The notes beneath the pieces are model-generated. The model was not told the DNA's origin. It worked only from the letters and a program-made list of their open reading frames with translations, and did not search any database. From Clostridia bacterium (GTDB taxonomy: Bacteria; Bacillota_A; Clostridia; Peptostreptococcales; JAAYPU01), in contig JAKSCF010000502.1 in NCBI GenBank assembly GCA_022360735.1, forward strand, positions 1 through 9,677: DNA of 9,677 bases. Direction: 5' to 3'. Made by a program: the position numbers and the translations under genes. Below are positions 1-5,007 of this stretch, in pieces (the first letter of the stretch is position 1; every line of letters begins with the position of its first letter).

Positions 1-84
1 ATAGAGACTAATGAAACAGATATTATTTTTTCTAATCCAAACAACCAAAAAACAGAAGATTATATTACTGGAAGATTCGGTTAA
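1..84 (+). CDS. pstB: PstB, phosphate ABC transporter ATP-binding protein (C-terminal end only)
   Basis: The first 27 codons in frame 1 run into TAA at 82-84 and end in TEDYITGRFG, the highly conserved C-terminus of PstB, the ATPase of the high-affinity phosphate importer PstSCAB. Only the tail after the ATPase core lies in the window, so no Walker or signature motifs can be checked. The stop codon is 17 bases before the phoU start. The usual pstB-phoU order supports the call and indicates one operon. Confidence 0.88.
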   Translation: METNETDIIFSNPNNQKTEDYITGRFG

Positions 85-101
85 AAAGGAAGGTGATCAT
101 G

Positions 102-752
102 ATGCAAAGGCCTCAATTACATCAAGAACTGGAAAACATTCATAATGAACTGCTCAAAATGGGTTCTCTCGTTGAAGAAGCCATTTTAATGGCAATACAG
201 TCATTAAAAAATAAAGATATAGAATTGGCTTATAAAGTCATTGAATTTGATTCTGAAATTGATAAAATGGAAGATATTATTGAAGATAAATGTATTAAAT
301 TTATAGCACGGCAGCATCCTTTGGCTGGAGATTTAAGAGAAATTATGGTTATCACAAAAATGATAACGGATTTAGAAAGAATTGGCGATCATTGTGAAGA
401 TATTGCCAAATACACCATTAAACTTAAGCATCAAAAGTATATAAAAGAATTGATTGATATTCCTAAGATTGCCGATATGGCATCCAAAATGGTTACAAAA
501 GCATTGGATGCTTTTGTAAAAAAAGATCCGGATATGGCCAGAACCGTATGGAAAAAGGATGACGAAATTGATCTTTTATATAAGGCCATTTATAATGAAT
601 TGCTGGAAATCATGGCTCAAGACAAAAGTAAAATCTTTCAGTGTACCACATTTTTATTCATTACAGCCCATTTAGAAAGAATCGGTGACTATGCGACGAA
701 TATATGTGAAAAAACAGTATATTCTACAGAAGGCGCATATCAGATGGATTAA
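102..752 (+). CDS. phoU: PhoU, phosphate signalling/transport regulator
   Basis: A 216-residue, all-helical cytoplasmic protein made of two PhoU repeats. Each repeat carries the family's metal-binding acidic motif: DLERIGDHCEDIAKY at about residues 90-104 and HLERIGDYATNICE at about 190-203. PhoU links the Pst transporter to PhoR-PhoB/PhoP signalling and restrains phosphate uptake. The length matches the family (about 215-235). Start choice: AGGTGATC at 91-98 pairs with the 16S rRNA tail, so the GTG at 93 lies inside the ribosome binding site. ATG 102 has the better spacing, and ATG 99 is the alternative (one extra Met). It follows pstB directly. No terminator is visible after its stop codon. 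Confidence 0.95.
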   Translation: MQRPQLHQELENIHNELLKMGSLVEEAILMAIQSLKNKDIELAYKVIEFDSEIDKMEDIIEDKCIKFIARQHPLAGDLREIMVITKMITDLERIGDHCEDIAKYTIKLKHQKYIKELIDIPKIADMASKMVTKALDAFVKKDPDMARTVWKKDDEIDLLYKAIYNELLEIMAQDKSKIFQCTTFLFITAHLERIGDYATNICEKTVYSTEGAYQMD

Positions 753-784
753 TTGTTAACTCTTGAATATTTTCTAAAAAAGTG

Positions 785-813
785 TTGACAATATAATTAG
801 TCAACTATATACT
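785..813 (+). promoter_or_regulatory. Sigma-A-type promoter of the T-box/asnA transcript
   Basis: TTGACA at 785-790 (perfect -35) and TATACT at 808-813 (5/6 to TATAAT) are separated by exactly 17 bases. Transcription would start near 820, just ahead of the T-box stem I, so asnA can be transcribed independently of pst-phoU. Confidence 0.8.
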
Positions 814-820
814 AATATAA

Positions 821-1102
821 AATTAAATGTTCATTAAAAAGCAATGAAGAGAAGAGTATGCTTAGTTTGAAGTTAAAGAGAGCCGGGATGGTGAGAATCC
901 GGTACGGAGACTTTGCAGAAGAACATCTCAGAGCATCTAACCGAAATCTATAAAGAGAGTAGACTTAGACGGAGCCGCACCGTTATATGTGGAAGGTATC
1001 GAGTATTCTGTACCTCAATTAAGTGAATGGTAACCATTAATCAGGGTGGCACCGCGGAAGTTCAGCCTTTCGTCCCTAGCTATAGGGATGGAAGGTTTTT
1101 TT
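821..1102 (+). promoter_or_regulatory. T-box riboswitch leader, probably sensing uncharged tRNA-Asn
   Basis: The leader contains the canonical T-box sequence AGGGTGGCACCGCG at 1043-1056, followed by an intrinsic terminator. The CGTCCCT of the terminator's 5' arm can instead pair with the AGGG of the T-box to form the antiterminator. Stem I is closed by ATGCTT (858-863) pairing with GAGCAT (931-936). Its upper part has the usual AGAGAGCC...GGTGAGAA arrangement (about 877-897). The triplet AAC at 922-924, followed by A at the base of the 3' side, sits where the specifier codon is expected and matches asparagine. Uncharged tRNA-Asn would pair with AAC and the T-box bulge, allowing read-through into asnA. 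The T-box call is certain; the specifier is read from its position and the downstream gene. Confidence 0.93.
1066..1102 (+). terminator. Intrinsic terminator of the T-box leader
   Basis: Arms 1066-1078 and 1083-1095 form 13 continuous pairs (two G-T) around the four-base loop GCTA, followed by seven T at 1096-1102. It is mutually exclusive with the T-box antiterminator and is the regulated stop 86 bases before asnA. Confidence 0.93.
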
Positions 1103-1188
1103 AATGGATAAGAAAAGCTTTTTTAAAATTTTATTTTTATTATGATCAACGATTATTATGAATTACAATTTAAGGAGGATTATCAAAA

Positions 1189-2211
1189 ATGAAATCACTG
1201 GAAAAAGGATTAATCTTACCAAAAGGGTATGATCCAAAATTAAGTTTAATGGAAACAGAAATTGCTATTAAAAAAATTAAAGATTTCTTTCAAGTCATGT
1301 TAGCTGACAATTTAAGTTTGACGAGGGTGTCGGCACCTTTATTTGTTGATCCGCTAACAGGACTAAATGACAACTTAAATGGAGTAGAAAGACCTGTTGA
1401 CTTTACCCTGAAAGATTTAAGTGAAAAACGCGTTGAAATTGTTCAATCTTTAGCTAAGTGGAAGCGTATGGCATTAGCAAAATATAAATTTGGACCCAAT
1501 ACCGGTTTATATACAGATATGAATGCTATAAGACGTGATGAAGAATTAGACAGCCTTCATTCCATTTATGTCGATCAATGGGATTGGGAAAAAGTAATCT
1601 CAAAGGAAGACCGCCAGGAAGATTACTTAAGAAGCAGGGTAGAAAAAATATATGAAGCATTAAAAAGCTTAGAACAATATATTTGCAGTGATTATCCTGT
1701 TCTATCCAAAAATTTACCTGAAGAAATCTTTTTTATAACCTCTCAAGAGCTGGAAGATATGTATCCGGATTTAACACCTAAACAAAGAGAAGATGCTATT
1801 ACCAGAGAAAAAATTGCGGTCTTTGTTATGAAGATAGGCTATGAATTAAACTCAGGCATTAAGCATGATGGAAGAGCACCGGATTATGACGATTGGGATT
1901 TAAATGGCGATATTCTTCTTTGGAATCCTATTTTGGAAATGGCTTTTGAAATTTCCTCAATGGGAATAAGAGTAGACGAAAAATCTCTTAGAAAGCAATT
2001 GGAGCTAACCGGGGATATGGATAGAGCAAAACTGGATTATCATAAAATGATTTTAAATGGTGAGTTACCATATACTATTGGAGGCGGTATCGGACAATCC
2101 AGATTGTGCATGTACTTTTTAAACAAAGCCCATATTGGAGAAGTGCAGGTTTCAGTTTGGTCTAAAGAAATGATTGAAGTATGCCATCAAAATAATATAT
2201 TCTTACTATAA
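1189..2211 (+). CDS. asnA: Aspartate-ammonia ligase (asparagine synthetase A)
   Basis: A cytoplasmic enzyme that makes asparagine from aspartate, ammonia and ATP (giving AMP and PPi). It has a class II aminoacyl-tRNA-synthetase fold related to AspRS. The 340 residues match AsnA length (about 330-340). Family blocks visible: [11 protein letters not shown] (about 63-72), MNAIRRDE (111-118), [11 protein letters not shown] (226-236), the SSMGIRVD region (256-263) and the class II motif 3 [11 protein letters not shown] (298-308) with its ATP-binding Arg. The start is ATG 1189 with AAGGAGG at 1172-1178. Control by an Asn-type T-box means expression rises when tRNA-Asn is uncharged. It appears monocistronic: the next gene is about 130 bases away with its own putative promoter. 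Confidence 0.97.
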   Translation: MKSLEKGLILPKGYDPKLSLMETEIAIKKIKDFFQVMLADNLSLTRVSAPLFVDPLTGLNDNLNGVERPVDFTLKDLSEKRVEIVQSLAKWKRMALAKYKFGPNTGLYTDMNAIRRDEELDSLHSIYVDQWDWEKVISKEDRQEDYLRSRVEKIYEALKSLEQYICSDYPVLSKNLPEEIFFITSQELEDMYPDLTPKQREDAITREKIAVFVMKIGYELNSGIKHDGRAPDYDDWDLNGDILLWNPILEMAFEISSMGIRVDEKSLRKQLELTGDMDRAKLDYHKMILNGELPYTIGGGIGQSRLCMYFLNKAHIGEVQVSVWSKEMIEVCHQNNIFLL

Positions 2212-2228
2212 AAGATATAAGATTTACT

Positions 2229-2258
2229 TTGCATAATGGTTTGAAAATACAGTATAAT
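2229..2258 (+). promoter_or_regulatory. Putative promoter of the solute-binding lipoprotein gene
   Basis: A perfect TATAAT lies at 2253-2258 with a weak -35 (TTGCAT, 2229-2234) 18 bases upstream. The resulting leader could form a 7-bp stem (2276-2282 with 2319-2325, one G-T pair, 36-base loop) just before the ribosome binding site. I recognise no known riboswitch in it. Confidence 0.35.
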
Positions 2259-2345
2259 AATATCAGTAATATTTAACCCGGAGCATATCATGACAAACTA
2301 CAAAAATCTGCTGTTTAATCTGGGTCACAATTGAGGAGGAGTTTT

Positions 2346-3149
2346 ATGCAAAACAAAATATGTCTTTATCTTCTAGTGCTAATGCTTTTTTGTATGATTT
2401 TAGCCGGATGTGGGGAAAAAGTGCCAGAGGAAGTGGAAGATACTTCTCTTCGGGATATAAAAGAAAAAGGTTATATGGTTTTAGGCGTCAATGACAGTAT
2501 ACCCCCATTAAGTTTCATAGATCGAAATGAGCAGATCAGTGGATTTGATATAGAGCTTGTTCAGGAAATTGCAAATAGATTAGGCGTAGAGTTAAACTTT
2601 GAAACCGTGGGTCAGCAAGATGGCATTACTGAACTGGAAAATAAAAATATTGATTTATTAAATGGTGTCATTGTTTCTGATGAGATGAAAGAAAAAATTG
2701 AGTATTCTATGAACTATCTTAATAAACGGTATTTGTATGTGATAAGAAGAGATTCTGATATTTCGTCTATAGATGGTTTGAGCAATATAAAAATCGGTAT
2801 GCTTGAAGGCGTTTCAAATCAGCTGGATTCTGAAAAATATGTATGGATGACCAATAATGAAGTGGTGACATTTTCTTCTAAGCAAGAAGCTCTCATGGAA
2901 TTAGGATTAGGAAAAATTGATATGGTTATTATGGATGAATGGTTTGCAAAACATATCAACACTCAAAGACCATCTGAGTTTAAATGGCTGGATGAAAAAA
3001 TAGACAGCGGCGCTTACAGTATGGCATTTAACAAAAAGGATATTTTATTCAAACAAGAAGTAGATAGAATCATTGGTGAAATGATGAATGACGGCTTCAT
3101 AGAAAACCTTTCACGAAAATGGTTTGGTGAAAGAGTTATTACTCAATAA
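2346..3149 (+). CDS. Lipoprotein, family 3 extracellular solute-binding protein (amino-acid type)
   Basis: This 267-residue protein has a lipoprotein signal peptide: Lys4, a hydrophobic core at about 5-19 and lipobox LAGC with the lipidated Cys22. Translation therefore starts at ATG 2346, after GAGGAGGAG at 2333-2341. The TTG at 2331 lies in or before the ribosome binding site and is not the start. The mature part is one SBP_bac_3 domain (about 39-262), with the opening pattern LRDIKEKGYMVLGV and GFDIELVQEIANRLG typical of binding proteins for polar amino acids. It would sit on the outer face of the membrane. Ligand specificity cannot be read from sequence. No permease or ATPase gene lies beside it, so it either serves a transporter encoded elsewhere or acts as a sensor. 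Confidence 0.88.
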   Translation: MQNKICLYLLVLMLFCMILAGCGEKVPEEVEDTSLRDIKEKGYMVLGVNDSIPPLSFIDRNEQISGFDIELVQEIANRLGVELNFETVGQQDGITELENKNIDLLNGVIVSDEMKEKIEYSMNYLNKRYLYVIRRDSDISSIDGLSNIKIGMLEGVSNQLDSEKYVWMTNNEVVTFSSKQEALMELGLGKIDMVIMDEWFAKHINTQRPSEFKWLDEKIDSGAYSMAFNKKDILFKQEVDRIIGEMMNDGFIENLSRKWFGERVITQ

Positions 3150-3161
3150 TAATATTATTTA

Positions 3162-3194
3162 AATAAGAGAAGAGGGTTAACCTCTTCTTTATTT
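3162..3194 (+). terminator. Terminator-like hairpin after the solute-binding protein gene
   Basis: AGAAGAGG (3168-3175) and CCTCTTCT (3181-3188) pair perfectly around the loop GTTAA, with further A-T pairs at the base. The following TTATTT is only moderately T-rich. It lies 12-45 bases after the stop codon and separates this gene from the sortase. Confidence 0.6.
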
Positions 3195-3239
3195 ATGTCA
3201 TAAATTAATAACAAAACAGCATATAGGTGGTGAAAGGAT

Positions 3240-3908
3240 ATCAAGATTAAAAAGAGCTTTATCTTTTTTGTTTTAAGTATCCTGCTATTAGTGATACCTA
3301 TAAGTCATAACATTTATACGAAGTGGAAACAAGATCATATGATCCGTCAATGGCAGAATGAGCAAGTCGTCATGACACATAATCATGAGCAATTGATTCA
3401 AAACCAAGAGAGATTTAAATATATATGCGGCATACGTGCTAAAAGGGGTTACAGGTCAGAAGTGAACTATTTAAAATCATGGGAAGAAGGCTCTATTATG
3501 GGGGTCATTCGTTTAAATAGAATTAATATTAATATACCCATTGTTCAGGGTACCACTGACAACTGTCTAAGCATTGGAGCCGGGCATATTAGGGAAAGCG
3601 ATTTACCCGGCCAATTAGGTAATTGTGTATTAGCAGGGCATAGAAGTTATACTCACGGCAAGATGTTTAATCGTCTAGGTGAAATCCAGCTGGGTGATGA
3701 AATAGAAATTGATTTTGGTAAAATGACTTTTATTTATGAGGTATACCAAATTCGTATCGTTGAACCGGATGATTTATCTGTTCTAAACAGAAATGATATA
3801 AATAGAATATTAACACTTATAACTTGTCATCCTATTCGTATTGCAGATAAAAGATTGGTGATTCATAGCAAATTAAAAAATAAGAAAAAAATTGACGAAA
3901 TTCGTTGA
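3240..3908 (+). CDS. Class D-like sortase, probably initiated at a non-standard start codon
   Basis: A membrane-anchored cysteine transpeptidase that links surface proteins to the cell wall or cleaves them at a sorting motif. The catalytic domain shows the sortase triad: His in LAGHRSY, Cys in TLITCHP and Arg in DKRLVIHS (H134, C196, R205 counted from 3240). TLITC fits class D. The first standard start codon in frame is GTG 3291, which has no ribosome binding site and leaves out the membrane anchor. Upstream in the same frame (open from 3234) is a basic start and hydrophobic helix, KIKKSFIFFVLSILLLVIP, the N-terminus expected of a sortase. AGGTGGTGA at 3225-3233 is a strong ribosome binding site nine bases before ATC 3240; ATT 3246 is an alternative. 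Either the gene uses a rare start, or ATG has mutated or been misread. The next promoter overlaps its stop codon. No sorting-motif substrate is in the window. Confidence 0.88.
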   Translation: MKIKKSFIFFVLSILLLVIPISHNIYTKWKQDHMIRQWQNEQVVMTHNHEQLIQNQERFKYICGIRAKRGYRSEVNYLKSWEEGSIMGVIRLNRININIPIVQGTTDNCLSIGAGHIRESDLPGQLGNCVLAGHRSYTHGKMFNRLGEIQLGDEIEIDFGKMTFIYEVYQIRIVEPDDLSVLNRNDINRILTLITCHPIRIADKRLVIHSKLKNKKKIDEIR

Positions 3909-3933
3909 CAAGGTATTTAAACTATGTTATTAT
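3905..3933 (+). promoter_or_regulatory. Promoter of the tandem c-di-GMP riboswitch transcript
   Basis: Perfect -35 TTGACA (3905-3910), 17-base spacer, and TATTAT (3928-3933, 5/6 to consensus). The -35 box overlaps the sortase stop codon (3906-3908). Transcription would begin near 3940, about 40 bases before the first aptamer, so the riboswitch RNA need not depend on sortase transcription. Confidence 0.75.
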
Positions 3934-3977
3934 TATTCATGGAATTAAATAACAATACAAGTTGACTTTCAAAACGA

Positions 3978-4056
3978 AATGGCAAACTTGTCGAAAGGCA
4001 AGGACGCAAAGCTATAGGGTCTAAGCACATTTGTGTATGACAGCCTAGTTACCGAA
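3978..4056 (+). promoter_or_regulatory. Cyclic di-GMP-I (GEMM) riboswitch aptamer, copy 1
   Basis: The GEMM landmarks occur in order: GGCAAAC (3981-3987); a 6-bp stem CTTGTC/GGCAAG capped by the GAAA tetraloop (3993-3996); GGACGCAAAGC (4002-4012), which holds the ligand-stacking adenosine region; a second arm with the tetraloop-receptor strands TCTAAG (4020-4025) and TATGA (4036-4040); and GTTACCGA (4048-4055), the conserved 3' end. This RNA family binds the second messenger c-di-GMP. The receptor is the U-A variant of the classic 11-nucleotide GAAA receptor. About 35 bases separate it from copy 2. Confidence 0.95.
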
Positions 4057-4059
4057 AGG

Positions 4060-4084
4060 GAAGTTTTTAATTGCAAAAAACTTC
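4060..4084 (+). other. AU-rich hairpin between the two c-di-GMP aptamers
   Basis: GAAGTTTTT (4060-4068) pairs perfectly with AAAAACTTC (4076-4084) around a seven-base loop. No T-tract follows on either strand, so it is not a standard intrinsic terminator. It may insulate the aptamers from each other or compete with P1 of copy 2, whose 5' flank it uses. Confidence 0.5.
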
Positions 4085-4090
4085 AAAGAT

Positions 4091-4170
4091 AATGGCAAAC
4101 TTGTCGAAAGGCAAGGACGCAAAGCTATAGGGCCTAAGCACATTTGTGTATGGCAGCCTAGCCGCCTAAA
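4091..4170 (+). promoter_or_regulatory. Cyclic di-GMP-I (GEMM) riboswitch aptamer, copy 2
   Basis: Copy 2 repeats copy 1 at an offset of 113 bases; 69 of 71 positions (4091-4161 against 3978-4048) are identical. The GAAA tetraloop is at 4106-4109, GGACGCAAAGC at 4115-4125, and the canonical 11-nucleotide receptor strands CCTAAG (4133-4138) and TATGG (4149-4153) are intact. The 3' end diverges (GCCGCC instead of GTTACCG), but the CC that includes the likely ligand-contacting cytosine is kept at 4165-4166. An AAAGGGG ribosome-binding-like sequence starts at 4168, immediately after the aptamer, so ligand-dependent P1 formation could affect translation from ATG 4185. There is no obvious terminator in its expression platform. 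Confidence 0.93.
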
Positions 4171-4184
4171 GGGGTTTATTGTAT

Positions 4185-4244
4185 ATGGAAAAAGAATTTA
4201 CATATCATTCTGCTTTTCATATTGGTTTTGGATTCAAGAATTGA
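4185..4244 (+). CDS. Possible 19-residue peptide ORF after the tandem riboswitch
   Basis: ATG 4185 lies ten bases after AAAGGGG (4168-4174) and opens a 20-codon frame encoding MEKEFTYHSAFHIGFGFKN before TGA. It is the only start codon with a plausible ribosome binding site between the aptamers and the downstream terminator. I recognise no family. It is short enough to arise by chance. It could instead be a regulated micropeptide, a translation-control leader, or the beginning of a gene whose remainder has been lost. Confidence 0.3.
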   Translation: MEKEFTYHSAFHIGFGFKN

Positions 4245-4447
4245 ACCGAGACTATCAATAATTCTCTAATTGTCAAAATGATCAATTATAAATTGAGGTC
4301 ATGGAATAAATCCGTTTGAAATGTTCAAGGTATTAGTGTACAATTCTATGGAATGTAGCATGTAGATACCGCGATGTCTCAATTGGAAGAGTTATACAAT
4401 TCGTTAAATAATTGCCAATCTTATCATCATTTATATATATTTATGTT
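4245..4447. other. Region without a recognised gene, between the riboswitch and its terminator
   Basis: About 200 AT-rich bases with no credible protein frame; the longest start-led piece is 14 codons at 4321. Several short dyads suggest RNA structure, for example TCAATT/AATTGA near 4284-4298. I looked for group I intron core elements because such introns can be coupled to c-di-GMP riboswitches, but found no convincing set. It is probably the body of a noncoding transcript or decayed DNA. Confidence 0.5.
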
Positions 4448-4449
4448 TT

Positions 4450-4482
4450 GCCTATATTTTATTAAATATAGGCCCTTTTTTT
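4450..4482 (+). terminator. Strong intrinsic terminator of the riboswitch transcript
   Basis: GCCTATATTT (4450-4459) pairs perfectly over 10 bp with AAATATAGGC (4464-4473) around the loop TATT, followed by CC and seven T (4476-4482), then more T-rich sequence. The T-tract faces right, so it ends plus-strand transcription from the 3905 promoter. It overlaps the stop codon of the convergent small gene (4481-4483). The minus-strand side of the hairpin has no T-tract. Confidence 0.88.
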
Positions 4483-4693
4483 ATCTTTTTTTTCTTAATC
4501 TCATTCCAATTAATACTATTGCAGTTAATATAATAATAGCCAGAAATGATGATGTCGACAGTCTGCTTGCCAGAAAAATAGTTGTGGGACCGTCTGCTCC
4601 ACCAATAATGCCTATCGCTTGATGTTGATGATGCCAATGAGAAAATATCAAAATACCAATAAAACCTAAGATAAGAAAAATTTTTACTTTCAA
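4481..4693 (-). CDS. Small two-helix membrane protein with a GGADGPT motif (decarboxylase beta-subunit-like)
   Basis: This 70-residue peptide has a hydrophobic helix (about 4-18), a His-rich stretch HWHHQHQ (19-25), the motif IGIIGGADGPTTIFLA (about 27-42), a second hydrophobic helix (about 49-64) and a basic tail RLRKKR. GIIGGADGPT is a hallmark of the beta subunit of Na+-translocating decarboxylases (OadB/GcdB/MmdB), where its aspartate is implicated in sodium transport. Those subunits are several hundred residues with many helices, so this is either a separate small family that borrowed the motif or a fragment. The start is TTG 4693, with AGAGGT (4707-4702) eight bases upstream; no ATG is available in frame. 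No other decarboxylase gene is near. Function unknown; location in the membrane is likely. Confidence 0.72.
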   Translation of the reverse strand: MKVKIFLILGFIGILIFSHWHHQHQAIGIIGGADGPTTIFLASRLSTSSFLAIIILTAIVLIGMRLRKKR

Positions 4694-4729
4694 TACAGGT
4701 TACCTCTTATTCTTTTTTTGTTAGTCTAA

Positions 4730-4758
4730 ATTATATCATAAGCTGACTATGCCAAAAA
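4730..4758 (-). promoter_or_regulatory. Putative promoter of the GGADGPT small gene
   Basis: On the minus strand a perfect TATAAT (4735-4730) is preceded at 17 bases by a weak -35, TTTTTG (4758-4753). Transcription would begin near 4724, about 30 bases before the TTG start codon. Confidence 0.4.
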
Positions 4759-4791
4759 GTGAACCCAAAAAATCAAAATAGCAAATTGTAA

Positions 4792-4950
4792 TACATAGTA
4801 CAAATTAACAGTCCAATAGAAGATCCATTAGGCCAAGATGTGTTAAAAGAATTAGCGGCAATATTAAGAAGGCCAGATGTAGAAATTGGAGGGTATTGTC
4901 CTTACTGCAAAATAAGGTTAAAAAAAATAGAGTTAAACAAGATTATATGA
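4792..4950 (+). pseudogene. Unidentified ORF remnant with a CPYC zinc-knuckle-like motif
   Basis: An open frame of 52 codons ends in TGA at 4948-4950. Its translation looks protein-like: acidic and helical at first (SPIEDPLGQDVLKELAAILR), then GGYCPYCKIRLKK with one CxxC pair. There is no ATG, no convincing ribosome binding site and only an internal GTG, so it is probably the end of a broken gene, or a gene with a mutated start (ATT 4804). A short frame starting at ATG 4749 (MPKSEPKKSK) lies just upstream in another frame and could be the separated N-terminus. I do not recognise the family. Confidence 0.35.
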
Positions 4951-5007
4951 TAGAATCATTTCATAGTAAATTGAAAGGTAATCCATTTGTAATAAAGGTA
5001 AACAACA

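Noticed and set aside
93..95. GTG as the phoU start
   Set aside because: It is part of the AGGTGATC ribosome binding site; ATG 99 or 102 is correctly spaced.
2331..2333. TTG as the start of the solute-binding lipoprotein
   Set aside because: It would translate the ribosome binding site itself and spoil the signal peptide start; ATG 2346 fits.
4060..4084. Intrinsic terminator between the two aptamers
   Set aside because: The stem is AU-only apart from its base, the T-run lies in the 5' arm, and no T-tract follows on either strand.
4171..4447. Group I intron coupled to the c-di-GMP riboswitch, as in Clostridioides difficile
   Set aside because: A GAGACTAT string near 4247 recalls the R element, but no matching P, Q or S elements are visible, and the known case uses the c-di-GMP-II class.
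4374..4622. 82-codon plus-strand frame with a hydrophobic stretch
   Set aside because: It runs through the terminator hairpin and antisense to the GGADGPT small gene; no ribosome binding site; the hydrophobic part comes from the T-rich terminator region.
4452..4637. 61-codon minus-strand frame
   Set aside because: Overlaps the better-supported small gene in another frame and has no motif or ribosome binding site.
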